From JAFDZV01 sp048594725 (GTDB lineage: Bacteria; Bacteroidota; Ignavibacteria; OLB7), in NCBI GenBank assembly GCA_048594725.1, contig JBMDXA010000018.1, positions 1-64,000 on the forward strand: DNA of 64,000 nt, written 5' to 3'. The stretch's first letter is position 1; each line of letters starts with the position of its first letter. The notes beneath the pieces were generated by a model that was given only the letters and a program-made list of their open reading frames with translations, made no database searches and was not told the origin of the DNA. A program made the translations under genes and the position numbers. This document shows positions 53,511 to 64,000 of the stretch, in pieces.

Positions 53511-53864
53511 AGCTGAACCGATAATATACGAGGAGGAGGCGGAAGAATGGGGCAGGAGATGGCAGTGAGAGGCCGGAAGAAGGCCGGCCGCCGATGGCTG
53601 GTAGCGCGAAGTTCTACTGCGCGACCCACAGTTCAGTTGTGGTGCTCCGGCAGCAACCGAGGAATGGCTCGCTCCTGCCGGAGCTTCCGACGGCAAGAGA
53701 ATGAAACTCTCCTGCTCCAACCGGGCGCCCCCTCCAGGGGCCATCCACCCGGTACATCATCTCGAACTCCTCCCCTGCCGGCTTCCTCTGCCAGACTCCT
53801 GCACCCCAGCCCCCATGTGCCTTCTCCCCAATCGAAAATCGAAAATCGCCAATCGAAAATCCCC
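53511..53864. repeat. Intergenic with AATCGAAAATC repeat
   Basis: About 350 bases between the YqaA-like gene start and the ppk stop. The last 36 bases (53827-53862) are AATCGAAAATCGAAAATCGC followed by CAATCGAAAATCC, ending directly against the ppk stop codon. Nothing else was recognised. Confidence 0.6.
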
Positions 53865-56036
<2,172 letters not shown>

Positions 56037-56484
56037 AATGCTTGCATACCCGTGAAGGGGCACAGTTCCGGGGGATGACCCGCTGCGGCATCCGCTCGGG
56101 CCCTTCCTGTAGCGTACAGGGGGAGCCGGAGGGCGCCGGCATCGATGCGATGGGCCCGCCGGGAGGGGGCCATCTGCGGGACCGGGTTTGAAGCGACCGG
56201 CCGATGACGCTGACACCGAACCGCCGGGAGCGATGCGAGGTTCCCGGCGGGCGCGACACGGCCCCATCGCACCGCAGGATATACGGCGGTAACGATGGCG
56301 CTTTTAAAGTAGTGTTTCACCGCACCGCTGGCAAGTAATGTTATGGCTATCGGCCCCCTCCCCTGCAAGGAAGTATTACACGCCGGCTCATCGCTTTAAC
56401 GTCACCATCGTTGGCCGTAAGTTTACCCGAAACATCGTACCGAACGGAAGTTCATAACAACGTACTATAACTGGAGAATCTTCC
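56037..56484. promoter_or_regulatory. Divergent region between ppk1 and bacilliredoxin
   Basis: About 450 bases. The rightward gene has a GGAG ribosome-binding site 12 bases before ATG 56485, and TTGGCCGTAAGTTTA near 56410 is promoter-like but not consensus. No Pho-box or other operator was identified. Confidence 0.35.
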
Positions 56485-56916
56485 ATGTTCCCCATGTATG
56501 ATCCCAACCTCGTGCAGCCGATGCGCGATGAGGTCACCCGGCTCGGCGTGCAGGAGCTTACCACTCCCGAGCAGGTCGACGAGACCCTGAATGCCCCCGG
56601 CACCGTGCTGGTGTTCGTCAACTCCGTCTGCGGCTGCGCCGCCGGAGGAGCGCGTCCGGGACTTCGCCTTGCGCTTCAGCACGGCACCCTCCCGGACAAG
56701 ATGGTCTCGGTCTTCGCCGGTATGGACCGCGAGGCCGTGGACCGCGCACGCCAGCATTTCCTGGGCTATCCCCCTTCCTCCCCGCAGATCGCGCTGATGC
56801 GCGACGGCAAGGTGGTGCATATGATCCCGCGCCATCATATCGAGGGACGCTCGCCGGAGATGATCGCCCAGAACCTGAAGGATGCCTTCGACGAGTACTG
56901 CTCGGTCAAGGCGTAA
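56485..56916 (+). CDS. BrxA/BrxB-family bacilliredoxin
   Basis: A 143-residue thioredoxin-fold protein of the YphP/YqiW family. It has the characteristic N terminus (MFPMYDPNLVQPMRDEVTRL) and the active-site CGC motif C49-G-C51 in VNSVCGCAAGGARP. Bacilliredoxins remove bacillithiol from protein cysteines after oxidative stress. Many Bacteroidota also make bacillithiol. No bacillithiol biosynthesis genes are in the window. It is monocistronic with a terminator. Confidence 0.9.
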   Translation: MFPMYDPNLVQPMRDEVTRLGVQELTTPEQVDETLNAPGTVLVFVNSVCGCAAGGARPGLRLALQHGTLPDKMVSVFAGMDREAVDRARQHFLGYPPSSPQIALMRDGKVVHMIPRHHIEGRSPEMIAQNLKDAFDEYCSVKA

Positions 56917-57427
56917 CAGCTCCCTCTGCACAGGATGCTTTCCAGCGAAGGCCCGCTCCCTCCACGGGGGACGGGCCTTTGCCGTTGCAGGAGAGGAAGC
57001 ATGCGCACAGCCCACCTGATGGGGAACGGCCGGAACGATACGTCCGGCACGGCCCGGTTCTCCTCCCCCCGGAAAGCACCTGCCTCCTCCTCGTATACAT
57101 CGTGAAACCATTTGAAAGAATCGCGGCCCGGAAGGGATGCTCCCTCCCCCGGAACCGGCCGTACCGGCTCCGGGAACCCCGGTTTTACGTGCTCCGGCGG
57201 CGATCCGGCCCCCTGGTTCCGGTTGAATCGCCGTACGGACCGGGCCTGGCGGAAACCGGCCGCGGCGGCTGATACCACTATCGCAGCGGGCATATCGGTG
57301 CCAGATGGAAACGTTCGGCTATATTTGCGTTCTTCAGCACCGGGAAGCCGGCATCCTCCACGGACGCACCTACGGCTGCCGCTGTTCGGAACAACCTTCA
57401 TCGAATTACTCTTAGAAAGATCTCAAC
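56917..57427. other. Terminator and ald leader region
   Basis: About 510 bases. AAGGCCCG..CGGGCCTTT (56949-56979) is a terminator for the bacilliredoxin gene. TATATTTG at 57320-57327 is an exact -7 element for ald, but no TTG sits at the right distance. GGAACCGG..CCGGCTCC near 57145 is a short hairpin. No riboswitch was recognised. Confidence 0.45.
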
Positions 57428-58543
57428 ATGATTATCGGCGTACCTCGCGAAATCAAGCCGAACGAGAACAGGGTCGGCGTTGTGCCTTCGGGCGTGGAAC
57501 TTCTGGTAAAGAACGGCCACACCGTTCTGGTGGAGACCAACGCCGGCGTCGGCTCCGGATTCCAGGATGATGACTACGTCCGCGCCGGCGCCAGGATGGT
57601 GAACACCCCGGCCGATGTCTACGGCGAGGCCGAGATGATCGTCAAGGTGAAGGAGCCGATCAAGCCGGAATACGACCTGATCCGTCCCGGACAGGTGCTC
57701 TTCACCTACTTCCACTTCGCGGCCAGCCGCGAGCTGACCGAGGCGATCATCAAGAGCAAGTCGGTCGCCATCGCCTACGAGACCGTTCAGCGCGCCGACC
57801 GCTCGCTGCCGCTGCTGATCCCGATGTCGGAGGTGGCAGGGCGCATGGCACCGCAGGAAGGGGCAAAGTACCTTGAGAAGCCGATGGGCGGCCGTGGCGT
57901 CCTGCTGGGCGGCATCCCCGGAACCCGTCCGGCCGATGTCATCATCCTCGGCGGCGGCATCGTGGGAACCAACGCGGCAAAGATCGCCGCCGGATTCGGC
58001 GCCCGCGTCACGATCTTCGATCGCGACCTGTATCGCCTCCGCTACCTGGATGACGTGATGCCGAAGAACGTGCAGACGATGATGTCCACGCCGCACTCCA
58101 TCCGCGAAGCGGTGAAGCAGGCCGACCTGGTGATCGGCGCGGTGCTGGTACCGGGCGCCAAGGCCCCGTATCTCATCACCCGCGATATGCTCCCGACCAT
58201 GCGCGAGGGCTCGGTGGTGGTTGACGTGTCGGTGGACCAGGGAGGCTGCATCGAGACCACCCACCCGACCACGCATGCCGACCCCACCTACGTGGTGGAC
58301 GGGGTGGTGCATTACTGCGTGGCGAACATGCCGGGCGCCGTGCCGTTCACCTCCACGATCGGCCTTACCAACGCAACGCTCCCGTACATGCTCCAGCTTG
58401 CCGATCTCGGATACCGCGAGGCGCTCCGCCAGAACCCGGAACTCCGCCCCGGCCTGAACGTGATCGACGGCCTGGTGACCTACGACGGCGTCGCCGAGGC
58501 GTTCGGTCTGGAGTACACGCCGGTGGATCAGGCGCTGGCATAA
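57428..58543 (+). CDS. ald: Alanine dehydrogenase
   Basis: A 371-residue NAD-dependent enzyme interconverting L-alanine and pyruvate plus ammonia. Family signatures are clear: MIIGVPREIKPNENRVGVVPSG at the N terminus, K74 in KVKEPI, the AdhA-type YFHFAAS, the nucleotide-binding ILGGGIVGTNAAKIA with an acidic residue after it (FDRD), and DVSVDQGGCIETTHPTTHADP near the active site. Length is normal and no residues are missing. It is monocistronic, with a Bacteroidota-type -7 element upstream and a terminator after it. Confidence 0.95.
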   Translation: MIIGVPREIKPNENRVGVVPSGVELLVKNGHTVLVETNAGVGSGFQDDDYVRAGARMVNTPADVYGEAEMIVKVKEPIKPEYDLIRPGQVLFTYFHFAASRELTEAIIKSKSVAIAYETVQRADRSLPLLIPMSEVAGRMAPQEGAKYLEKPMGGRGVLLGGIPGTRPADVIILGGGIVGTNAAKIAAGFGARVTIFDRDLYRLRYLDDVMPKNVQTMMSTPHSIREAVKQADLVIGAVLVPGAKAPYLITRDMLPTMREGSVVVDVSVDQGGCIETTHPTTHADPTYVVDGVVHYCVANMPGAVPFTSTIGLTNATLPYMLQLADLGYREALRQNPELRPGLNVIDGLVTYDGVAEAFGLEYTPVDQALA

Positions 58544-58608
58544 CCAGTAGCGAACGGGTGTCAGATACTCGTTGGCGCCAGTTCGTATGATTAATTTCCG
58601 ATTCATGG

Positions 58609-58639
58609 CTGGCAGGAGATGATCCTGCCAGTCTTTTTT
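58609..58639 (+). terminator. Terminator of ald
   Basis: CTGGCAGGA-GATGA-TCCTGCCAG, a perfect 9-bp stem, then TCTTTTTT. It ends 15 bases before the next start codon. Confidence 0.85.
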
Positions 58640-58653
58640 CCGCTCCTATCACT

Positions 58654-59166
58654 ATGAGCCTTATCCCCTTCAACCAGCTTCCTGACGATGCGCGGCTCTG
58701 GGTGTTCAACGCCGAGCGCCCGCTCAGCAGCAGCGAACTGGCACGTCTCGACGAGGCGCTGGCCGGTTTCGTAGCCTCCTGGGCGGCCCACCGGAAGGAT
58801 CTTACCGCGGCCTATGAGCTGCGCTACAACCAGTTCATCTTCATCGGCGTGGACGAATCGCGGCTCCCCCCGTCCGGCTGCTCCATCGATAGCCTGGTGC
58901 GCGCACTGGGATCGTTCGGTGCGGAGCTTGGCATGGAGCTGATCGATGCCCCCGATGTGGCCTACCGCGACGGCGATGCCGTGCGCGCGGTGGATCGAAA
59001 AGAGTTCACCCGTCTGGCCGGAACCGGCGCGGTAAACGCAGGCACGATCGTGTTCGACAAGACCGCCGCGCGCGTGGGGGATCTGCGGGGCGGACGCTGG
59101 GAACGCCCGGCACGGGAGTCGTGGCACGGCCGCGCGTTCGATCTGAAGGAAAAACAAACCGCATAA
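58654..59166 (+). CDS. Conserved protein of the Bacteroidota so-called ABC-transporter-ATPase family
   Basis: A 170-residue soluble protein. Its pattern (PFNQLPDDARLWVFNAERPL, a FVASWAAHRKDL segment, YELRYNQFIFIGVDES and the GCSIDSLVRAL Cys region) matches a small family common in Bacteroidota. Databases often call it an ABC transporter ATPase, but it has no Walker A or signature motif, so that name is misleading. C77 in SGCSID is the only obvious reactive residue. Function unknown. Flanked by terminators on both sides. Confidence 0.78.
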   Translation: MSLIPFNQLPDDARLWVFNAERPLSSSELARLDEALAGFVASWAAHRKDLTAAYELRYNQFIFIGVDESRLPPSGCSIDSLVRALGSFGAELGMELIDAPDVAYRDGDAVRAVDRKEFTRLAGTGAVNAGTIVFDKTAARVGDLRGGRWERPARESWHGRAFDLKEKQTA

Positions 59167-59199
59167 GCCAGAGAACAAACGCTCGCGGCGATAACGATC

Positions 59200-59238
59200 A
59201 GGGGAGGATGCCTTGCAGGCATCCTCCCCTTGTTTTTT
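59200..59238 (+). terminator. Strong intrinsic terminator
   Basis: AGGGGAGGATGCC-TTGCA-GGCATCCTCCCCT followed by TGTTTTTTT: a perfect 13-bp stem, about 35 bases after the preceding stop codon. Confidence 0.9.
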
Positions 59239-59267
59239 TCATGATAATAGTATGGAGGAATAATTCC

Positions 59268-59426
59268 ATGCGCAGTGAATTAAGATATCAGGGAGAGAAC
59301 CGTGGGATACTCAGGGGAGTTGCCATTACATGGCATTGCAATAATGTCCCGGCAGGTGCATATTCTCTCTCAGCGTTCGACCTCGCCGGCGCTCTGATCT
59401 CTTCCATAAATGTTATCAAACAATGA
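59268..59426 (+). pseudogene. Orphan T9SS sorting-domain fragment
   Basis: A 52-residue open frame with a GGAGGA ribosome-binding site at the right distance, but no signal peptide. Its second half (WHCNNVPAGAYSLSAFDLAG, then SSINVIKQ) has the pattern of the last two strands of a T9SS sorting domain and aligns with the end of the next gene (WTCSTAPAGVYMLSIYDRDG). It is most likely the 3' remnant of a deleted or recombined secreted-protein gene. A translated short peptide cannot be excluded. Confidence 0.6.
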
Positions 59427-59523
59427 GATTTCGTATATATACTGCTGATTCTGGATGAGCAGAATGCCATACGGGCCAGCCAGAGAATCATCAAGGGATA
59501 ATGAGAATAATCAATATTGTTTT

Positions 59524-61167
59524 ATGAAACCTTTGTATCGGTTGCACTCCGGGTATCCCCTTGTGCTGTTGACGGTGATCGCACTGATGCAGATGATCCT
59601 CCTGTGCGACGACGTGGCCGCACAGGTCGACACCATCCGTCCCAGCCCGAAGGCAGTACGGCTGCGGGAGATCTGGCGCATTGAGGGACCCAACGAGGGC
59701 GGTGGGGATCGGGTGGGACTAGGAGTGGGATCGGTAGGAGATATCAACAACGACGGCCTTAGCGATTTTGCTGTGAACTGGGGGAAGCTGGAACAATGGA
59801 AGGTATATCTGGGGAAATCTCCTGCGCCATCGACGATTCCCTCCTGGATAGTGGACACGGCCGGGGGAAGCAAGCCACTGGCCGGCGACTTCTGGGGCAC
59901 CGGCAGAAAAGCTGTAACATTTGCAACCGCTGAATCGGATACCAGCGGAGGCCGCACAAAGTTTTTTCGGAAACTGTTGTTCTTCCGGACTGAAGGAGAT
60001 ACGCTTGCGACGGCTCCAGACCTGATCCTGAATTACCGCCACTCAGATCCACCAGTTAGGTTCTCTTACACGACCATGCTTGCAGCGGATCTGGATAGTG
60101 ATGGGGATGACGAGCTTATCCTGTTCAATTATCTGGTGGTTCGGGGAGACTCTACGTGGCCTGCCGAGATCTGGATCTATCGTGGCGGACCTGATTTCCA
60201 GGTCGGTGCTCCAAGCCTCATTATCCGCGATCCGTTCGAGAATACTATACGTGGCAATTTCTACGCAGGCATCGGCGACTTCGACGGCGACTCCAGACTC
60301 GATATGGTCACCTGGATCGACAACACCGACATCGGACGACTCCGCTTCTGGTGGGGTGCTCCAGGCGCCCCCTGGAACTGGAACCAGCCCGACCGCATCA
60401 TCCCCACCGAAGCAGATGCTGCCGGTGGCATCTTCTACCTGCTGGATTGCGACGGCGACCGCATCCAGGATCTGCTCATCAATTCCCCCACCGGGCCACG
60501 CCTGTACCGCTCGGCAACCGGCAAGAGCATGCGCACTCGATCACTCCTCATCGATGACTCCGATGCCGATTTCCGCAGCCTTACCTACGGCGGGTTCTTC
60601 GCGATGGGACCTCTGAATGACAGCAGCCGGCGATACGATATGATCGGTAAAGTCGGCTCCAGCCTCATCGCCTTCTCCGGCGGACCGAACGGGCCGGATC
60701 TTCAGTACGACGCTACTCACAGCGACAACTTCGGTGTCCCATATGGGTATCCAACTCCTTTGTCTGATGTCAACGGCGATGGATGGCCGGATGTGCTGTT
60801 CGGCAACTACACCTATTTTTTCCAGAGCGGTGTTGCATTGATCCTGAGCGGCGGCCCCTACATTCCGCGCGATGGCGTTTCCGGCGTGCAGGATCTCTCG
60901 ATCAACGGCCAGGAGTCCGCCGTGAGCATCTGGCCGATCCCGATGCGCGATGAGCTGCACATCGCATGGCGAGGCGATTTGAGGCGTCCTCCGGCGCGCT
61001 TCGAGGTACACGATATTACCGGAAAACTGGTTGCGATTGGCGATGCCGATCCGGCCACCGGAGAAGCCCTCTGGACTTGTTCAACAGCTCCGGCCGGCGT
61101 ATATATGCTGAGTATATATGATCGAGACGGAGATCGGATCTCGGCGACACGCATTCCAAAACGCTAG
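59524..61167 (+). CDS. Secreted FG-GAP/VCBS-repeat protein with T9SS sorting domain
   Basis: A 547-residue exported protein. ATG 59524 begins a signal peptide (about 8-34, ending in DVAAQ). It has at least five calcium-binding FG-GAP loops: DINNDGLSDF, DLDSDGDDEL, DFDGDSRLDM, DCDGDRIQDL and DVNGDGWPDV, which suggest a beta-propeller. The tail (about 465-547, IWPIPMRDELHIAW to SATRIPKR) is a sorting domain for type IX secretion. Probably a surface protein. Ligand unknown. It lies between the orphan fragment and another secreted-protein gene. Confidence 0.85.
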   Translation: MKPLYRLHSGYPLVLLTVIALMQMILLCDDVAAQVDTIRPSPKAVRLREIWRIEGPNEGGGDRVGLGVGSVGDINNDGLSDFAVNWGKLEQWKVYLGKSPAPSTIPSWIVDTAGGSKPLAGDFWGTGRKAVTFATAESDTSGGRTKFFRKLLFFRTEGDTLATAPDLILNYRHSDPPVRFSYTTMLAADLDSDGDDELILFNYLVVRGDSTWPAEIWIYRGGPDFQVGAPSLIIRDPFENTIRGNFYAGIGDFDGDSRLDMVTWIDNTDIGRLRFWWGAPGAPWNWNQPDRIIPTEADAAGGIFYLLDCDGDRIQDLLINSPTGPRLYRSATGKSMRTRSLLIDDSDADFRSLTYGGFFAMGPLNDSSRRYDMIGKVGSSLIAFSGGPNGPDLQYDATHSDNFGVPYGYPTPLSDVNGDGWPDVLFGNYTYFFQSGVALILSGGPYIPRDGVSGVQDLSINGQESAVSIWPIPMRDELHIAWRGDLRRPPARFEVHDITGKLVAIGDADPATGEALWTCSTAPAGVYMLSIYDRDGDRISATRIPKR

Positions 61168-61226
61168 AGCTTCGCCGGGCGATGTTGCTTCACCCCACTG
61201 TACCACACTTCCATAGTTGTCTTCTA

Positions 61227-61257
61227 TAGCTACCGGGATCATTCCATCCCGGTAGCA
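61227..61257. terminator. Stem-loop between two secreted-protein genes
   Basis: GCTACCGGGA-TCATTCCA-TCCCGGTAGC, a perfect 10-bp stem, without a T run. It is followed by the AT-rich segment TATATGTATATATAATTAAT that probably holds the promoter of the next gene. Confidence 0.5.
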
Positions 61258-61292
61258 ACTTCCTATATGTATATATAATTAATGAGGAATCT

Positions 61293-64000
61293 ATGAGAAC
61301 CTACCGTAGCAGGAGGCACGACAGAATAATCCTGTTGCTCCTGATGCTGCCACTGGTGCTACCGCTGGTATTTTGCCCTGCGACAGCACAAACATCTCCA
61401 GCACCGATCGTACCGATGCACGGCGTTGGAGATGATGAATTCCTTATCAGTTCCAATGTAGCTACCTATCCGGATTCCGGAGGAATCGGAAAACTCTGGG
61501 AGTTCGCCAGAGCGATGGGAATAAGCACGCTGATGCCTGGAGCAAGCGTCAATCAGATCGATACACTGGTCAATGACACATTGGAGGCATCGAAGAATCG
61601 GCTGATTATCCGTGGCATCGATCCGGTGCAGCTTGCGGGAGCCGGGCGCGAGGTGCAGTTCTATCCGTTCGATTCGGTGCAGGTACCGTTATATAAATGG
61701 CTCTTTACGGATAGAAGCGGCGGTACAGATTTATATAATGCATTGAACGACCCGGAGAGGTCCCCTGTACGTGAACGAGAGTACAATAGCTCCAATACCA
61801 TCCCGGGCCAGCTGATCCTAAAAGATATCGTGTACGACTGGCGGCCCTGGCAGACCAACCGCTTTCCGGCTTTTGCACATGATTCAACGGCACACAATGC
61901 CAGTGATTTTATCGAATGGTACCGCTATCGCTGGCAGACTAATAGTAACAAGCCTACTTTCAATATTGTCGTAACCGGACATATACTTGATAATGGTTCT
62001 GCGGATGAGGAGGATAGTCTACTCAAGATCGAGATAATTTATGAGATCCCCGCAGGAATGCAATATCAGATCCCTGCTGGAGTGCCTCATCTGGCGGAGA
62101 CTGATACATCATATCTCTATACTACTGCATATGTCAAAAAAGCATCTCTAGCGCCCCTCTTCAGCTCTACTCCAAACTATAATGAGTACCGCGACACCTC
62201 CATCGCCATAGACTTTGCGCAGTGTGCGGGATGCCCTCCCGGGCCGATGTATGGCCCCAATGAATCCCGCCGTTTCAACCTGCGTGTGTACTGGACAGGC
62301 GCCGAGGCAGTTGCCCTGCGAAGCATCGCACTTCGTGATTCGATCGGGGAGCTTGTGATGGGCAACCGCCAGCCAAGCGTCGATTTCAGGGCAAGCATGC
62401 TGAATGCCGCGCGCCGCGTGGTGTATGGAACGACCACACCGGACAGCACCGCCGAGCCGCGACAGACGATCCTCCGTATCATGAGCGGCATCGAGCAGCA
62501 TCCCATGGAGTCATCCATGTTCGCGGCCGTCGAAGATCTGCTCCGTAAAAACCTGCGAACCGGATTTGCGCCGGGCGACAGCATTTCCTGCCACACCGAG
62601 GGGGGAACCAGTACGCCTGGCGTCCCGACCTTCCATCATATCACATATTCCGATGCGGTATTTCCGGAGATCGGTCTGGCCACCCCTATCGATACCTCCA
62701 CCTACTATGCCGGAAACGGCCACTCATACTTACAGGCCACCTACAAGCTGGAGAATGTAAGGCTCCCATCGATCGCACAGCACAACGGCAACCGGTTTCA
62801 GATCCCTCTGCTGAACCTCACCCGCCAGGCGATCGAGTCAGACTATGAGCCCGCCCTCCAGATCAACAAATTCGGCCATTACGATCCGCGCTATCCATAC
62901 GATTTTCCCTATCCCTGGAAAGCCGACGTCATGAACCTGGGACAGGGCGCCGAGATCATGCGCGACAAAGGGCGCCGCATGATCTCCACGGTGTTTCCTA
63001 CCTGCGAGCTTCATCTGCGCGTCAAGAAGTCCGGCGATCCCCTGGATACGATGATGACTCACACGCCGGAGGCAGCGGAGCTGCGCGCAATGGTCAATCT
63101 GAGCCTCTGTTACGGGGCACGCGGCATCCATTATTACTGGCTCGGCAACTACACAAACTATATGTACCGCTCGCCGGTCGATAGCAATCTCTGGATAGGC
63201 GTCAACGATTCATGGGGCCCGAACGGTCCCCTCACCAATGATACGCTTCTCGACTGGTCTCCGGCATTTCATCTCACTGATAATATTCCAACCCCAACCT
63301 ACCCGAACGGCACTCCCCGGGTGACGCTCAATAATTTCTATGTAGGCTACCGTGTCCGCACGCGTGAACTCAGGAAGATCAACTCCTGGCTTGCCGAGAT
63401 CGGACCGGAGATGGCGAAACTGCGCTGGCGCGATGCCTATAGTATGCATGCGGCGGTCAGGCATCCGAACATGGACTCTCCGAATATGATGACCCGACCG
63501 CTTCCCAACGGGGAAATCGTAACAGGGATACAAACCTTTTCGCCGGATGGTACGCCCGACACCACCTATGCCACATACGTGGAACTTGGTTTGTTCGAAA
63601 CCCAGCTCGGCCGCGACACCTCCCTGATCGACAGCTCCGTCACATTGAATCCGTTGAAGGATGTCAATCATATTTTCGTGGTCAACCGCCGCACGTTCGA
63701 ACGTCCGGAGGATATCTCCGCGGCAAGCGACAGCGGGCGCACGATGGATTCGCTGGCAGAGACCCGCACGATTCGTATCGGTTTCAACCTCAGGCACCCG
63801 GATACTACCCAGTATAATTTTATACGCGTCAGAGAAGTGGTTCCTGATACCCTGCCCCTCGCTCTTACGGGAACTAGCCGCCGCTGGTCCCTGGACACGG
63901 TCGTTCATGACAATGGGGTTGTTGACCTCACCTTGCGCCCGGGAGGCGGTGCTCTGCTGCGCATCACCTACTGCCCCCCGGATACCAGCATTGTCAACGG
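61293..64000 (+). CDS. Large secreted protein, possibly a glycoside hydrolase (cut by window end)
   Basis: The frame is open from ATG 61293 to the end (902 codons) with no stop, so the 3' end lies outside. Signal peptide about 10-35 (LLLLMLPLVLPLVFCPATAQ-like). I do not recognise the first 600 residues. A stretch near 605-630, ELRAMVNLSLCYGARGIHYY then WLGNY, resembles the terminal strands of TIM-barrel glycosidases. A final beta region has VVDLTLRPGGGALLRI, typical of the sandwich domain following such barrels. The first 300 codons are AT-richer than the rest (lines at 40-42% G+C against about 60%). A T9SS tail may follow. Confidence 0.65.
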   Translation, partial: MRTYRSRRHDRIILLLLMLPLVLPLVFCPATAQTSPAPIVPMHGVGDDEFLISSNVATYPDSGGIGKLWEFARAMGISTLMPGASVNQIDTLVNDTLEASKNRLIIRGIDPVQLAGAGREVQFYPFDSVQVPLYKWLFTDRSGGTDLYNALNDPERSPVREREYNSSNTIPGQLILKDIVYDWRPWQTNRFPAFAHDSTAHNASDFIEWYRYRWQTNSNKPTFNIVVTGHILDNGSADEEDSLLKIEIIYEIPAGMQYQIPAGVPHLAETDTSYLYTTAYVKKASLAPLFSSTPNYNEYRDTSIAIDFAQCAGCPPGPMYGPNESRRFNLRVYWTGAEAVALRSIALRDSIGELVMGNRQPSVDFRASMLNAARRVVYGTTTPDSTAEPRQTILRIMSGIEQHPMESSMFAAVEDLLRKNLRTGFAPGDSISCHTEGGTSTPGVPTFHHITYSDAVFPEIGLATPIDTSTYYAGNGHSYLQATYKLENVRLPSIAQHNGNRFQIPLLNLTRQAIESDYEPALQINKFGHYDPRYPYDFPYPWKADVMNLGQGAEIMRDKGRRMISTVFPTCELHLRVKKSGDPLDTMMTHTPEAAELRAMVNLSLCYGARGIHYYWLGNYTNYMYRSPVDSNLWIGVNDSWGPNGPLTNDTLLDWSPAFHLTDNIPTPTYPNGTPRVTLNNFYVGYRVRTRELRKINSWLAEIGPEMAKLRWRDAYSMHAAVRHPNMDSPNMMTRPLPNGEIVTGIQTFSPDGTPDTTYATYVELGLFETQLGRDTSLIDSSVTLNPLKDVNHIFVVNRRTFERPEDISAASDSGRTMDSLAETRTIRIGFNLRHPDTTQYNFIRVREVVPDTLPLALTGTSRRWSLDTVVHDNGVVDLTLRPGGGALLRITYCPPDTSIVN

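Noticed and set aside
58654..59166. ABC transporter ATPase
   Set aside because: This is the usual database name for the family, but the sequence has no Walker A, Walker B or signature motif.

Overview
The window is 64 kb of bacterial chromosome, about 60% G+C by eye. The gene content points to the Bacteroidota/Chlorobi group, perhaps a Kapabacteria- or Ignavibacteria-like lineage. Evidence: several secreted proteins end in beta-sandwich tails typical of type IX secretion (T9SS) cargo; the 2-oxo acid dehydrogenase E1 is an alpha-beta fusion; some start codons lack a Shine-Dalgarno sequence; and promoter-like sites match the Bacteroidota TTG-N19-22-TAnnTTTG consensus upstream of rnpB, rpsT, tRNA-Ser, ald and a lipoprotein gene. 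The taxonomic placement is inference. No rRNA, CRISPR array, transposase or integrase was seen.

Layout. (1) 0.4-7.6 kb: an accessory segment bracketed by two identical tRNA-Arg(ACG) genes (78-bp perfect direct repeat). It carries a DarG-like macro-domain protein, an unknown protein, a SUFU-family protein, a fused MmeI-like restriction-modification enzyme with an AT-rich specificity region, and a NucS-like/DUF5655 protein. (2) 7.6-22.5 kb: mostly core genes (rpsT, bamD, thioesterase, secreted metalloprotease, ABC ATPase, MlaD-type protein, ssb, an unrecognised coiled-coil membrane protein, miaA-pcm-cdaA, GNAT, PhoH, and a LysM protein with a coiled-coil lipoprotein). (3) 23-29.4 kb: a five-gene leftward MacAB-TolC-type efflux operon. 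(4) 30-38.3 kb: small zinc-ribbon protein, fused E1, subtilisin-like T9SS cargo, MsbA-like exporter and a degenerate thermonuclease-like protein. (5) 38.6-46.2 kb: RecQ, tRNA-Ser(UGA), Nif3-like and CdsZ-like proteins, RNase P RNA (rnpB), a TPR protein, a DUF2520 protein and a Thr-rich lipoprotein. (6) 46.3-64 kb: a 1316-residue cell-surface protein, a FAH-family enzyme, YqaA-like protein, polyphosphate kinase, bacilliredoxin, alanine dehydrogenase, and finally a run of T9SS-type secreted proteins, including an orphan sorting-domain fragment and a gene cut by the window end.

The intergenic spaces hold four families of short repeats: AATCGAAAATC runs, TAGTCAG heptamers, ACGGACTAC with GGGC..GCCC hairpins, and CGCAAAG inverted repeats. 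They often abut stop codons. The strongest candidates for an under-described system are the tRNA-bracketed island with its two-gene RM/NucS-like operon, the unrecognised membrane protein at 15.0 kb, and the LysM/lipoprotein pair at 21-22 kb.
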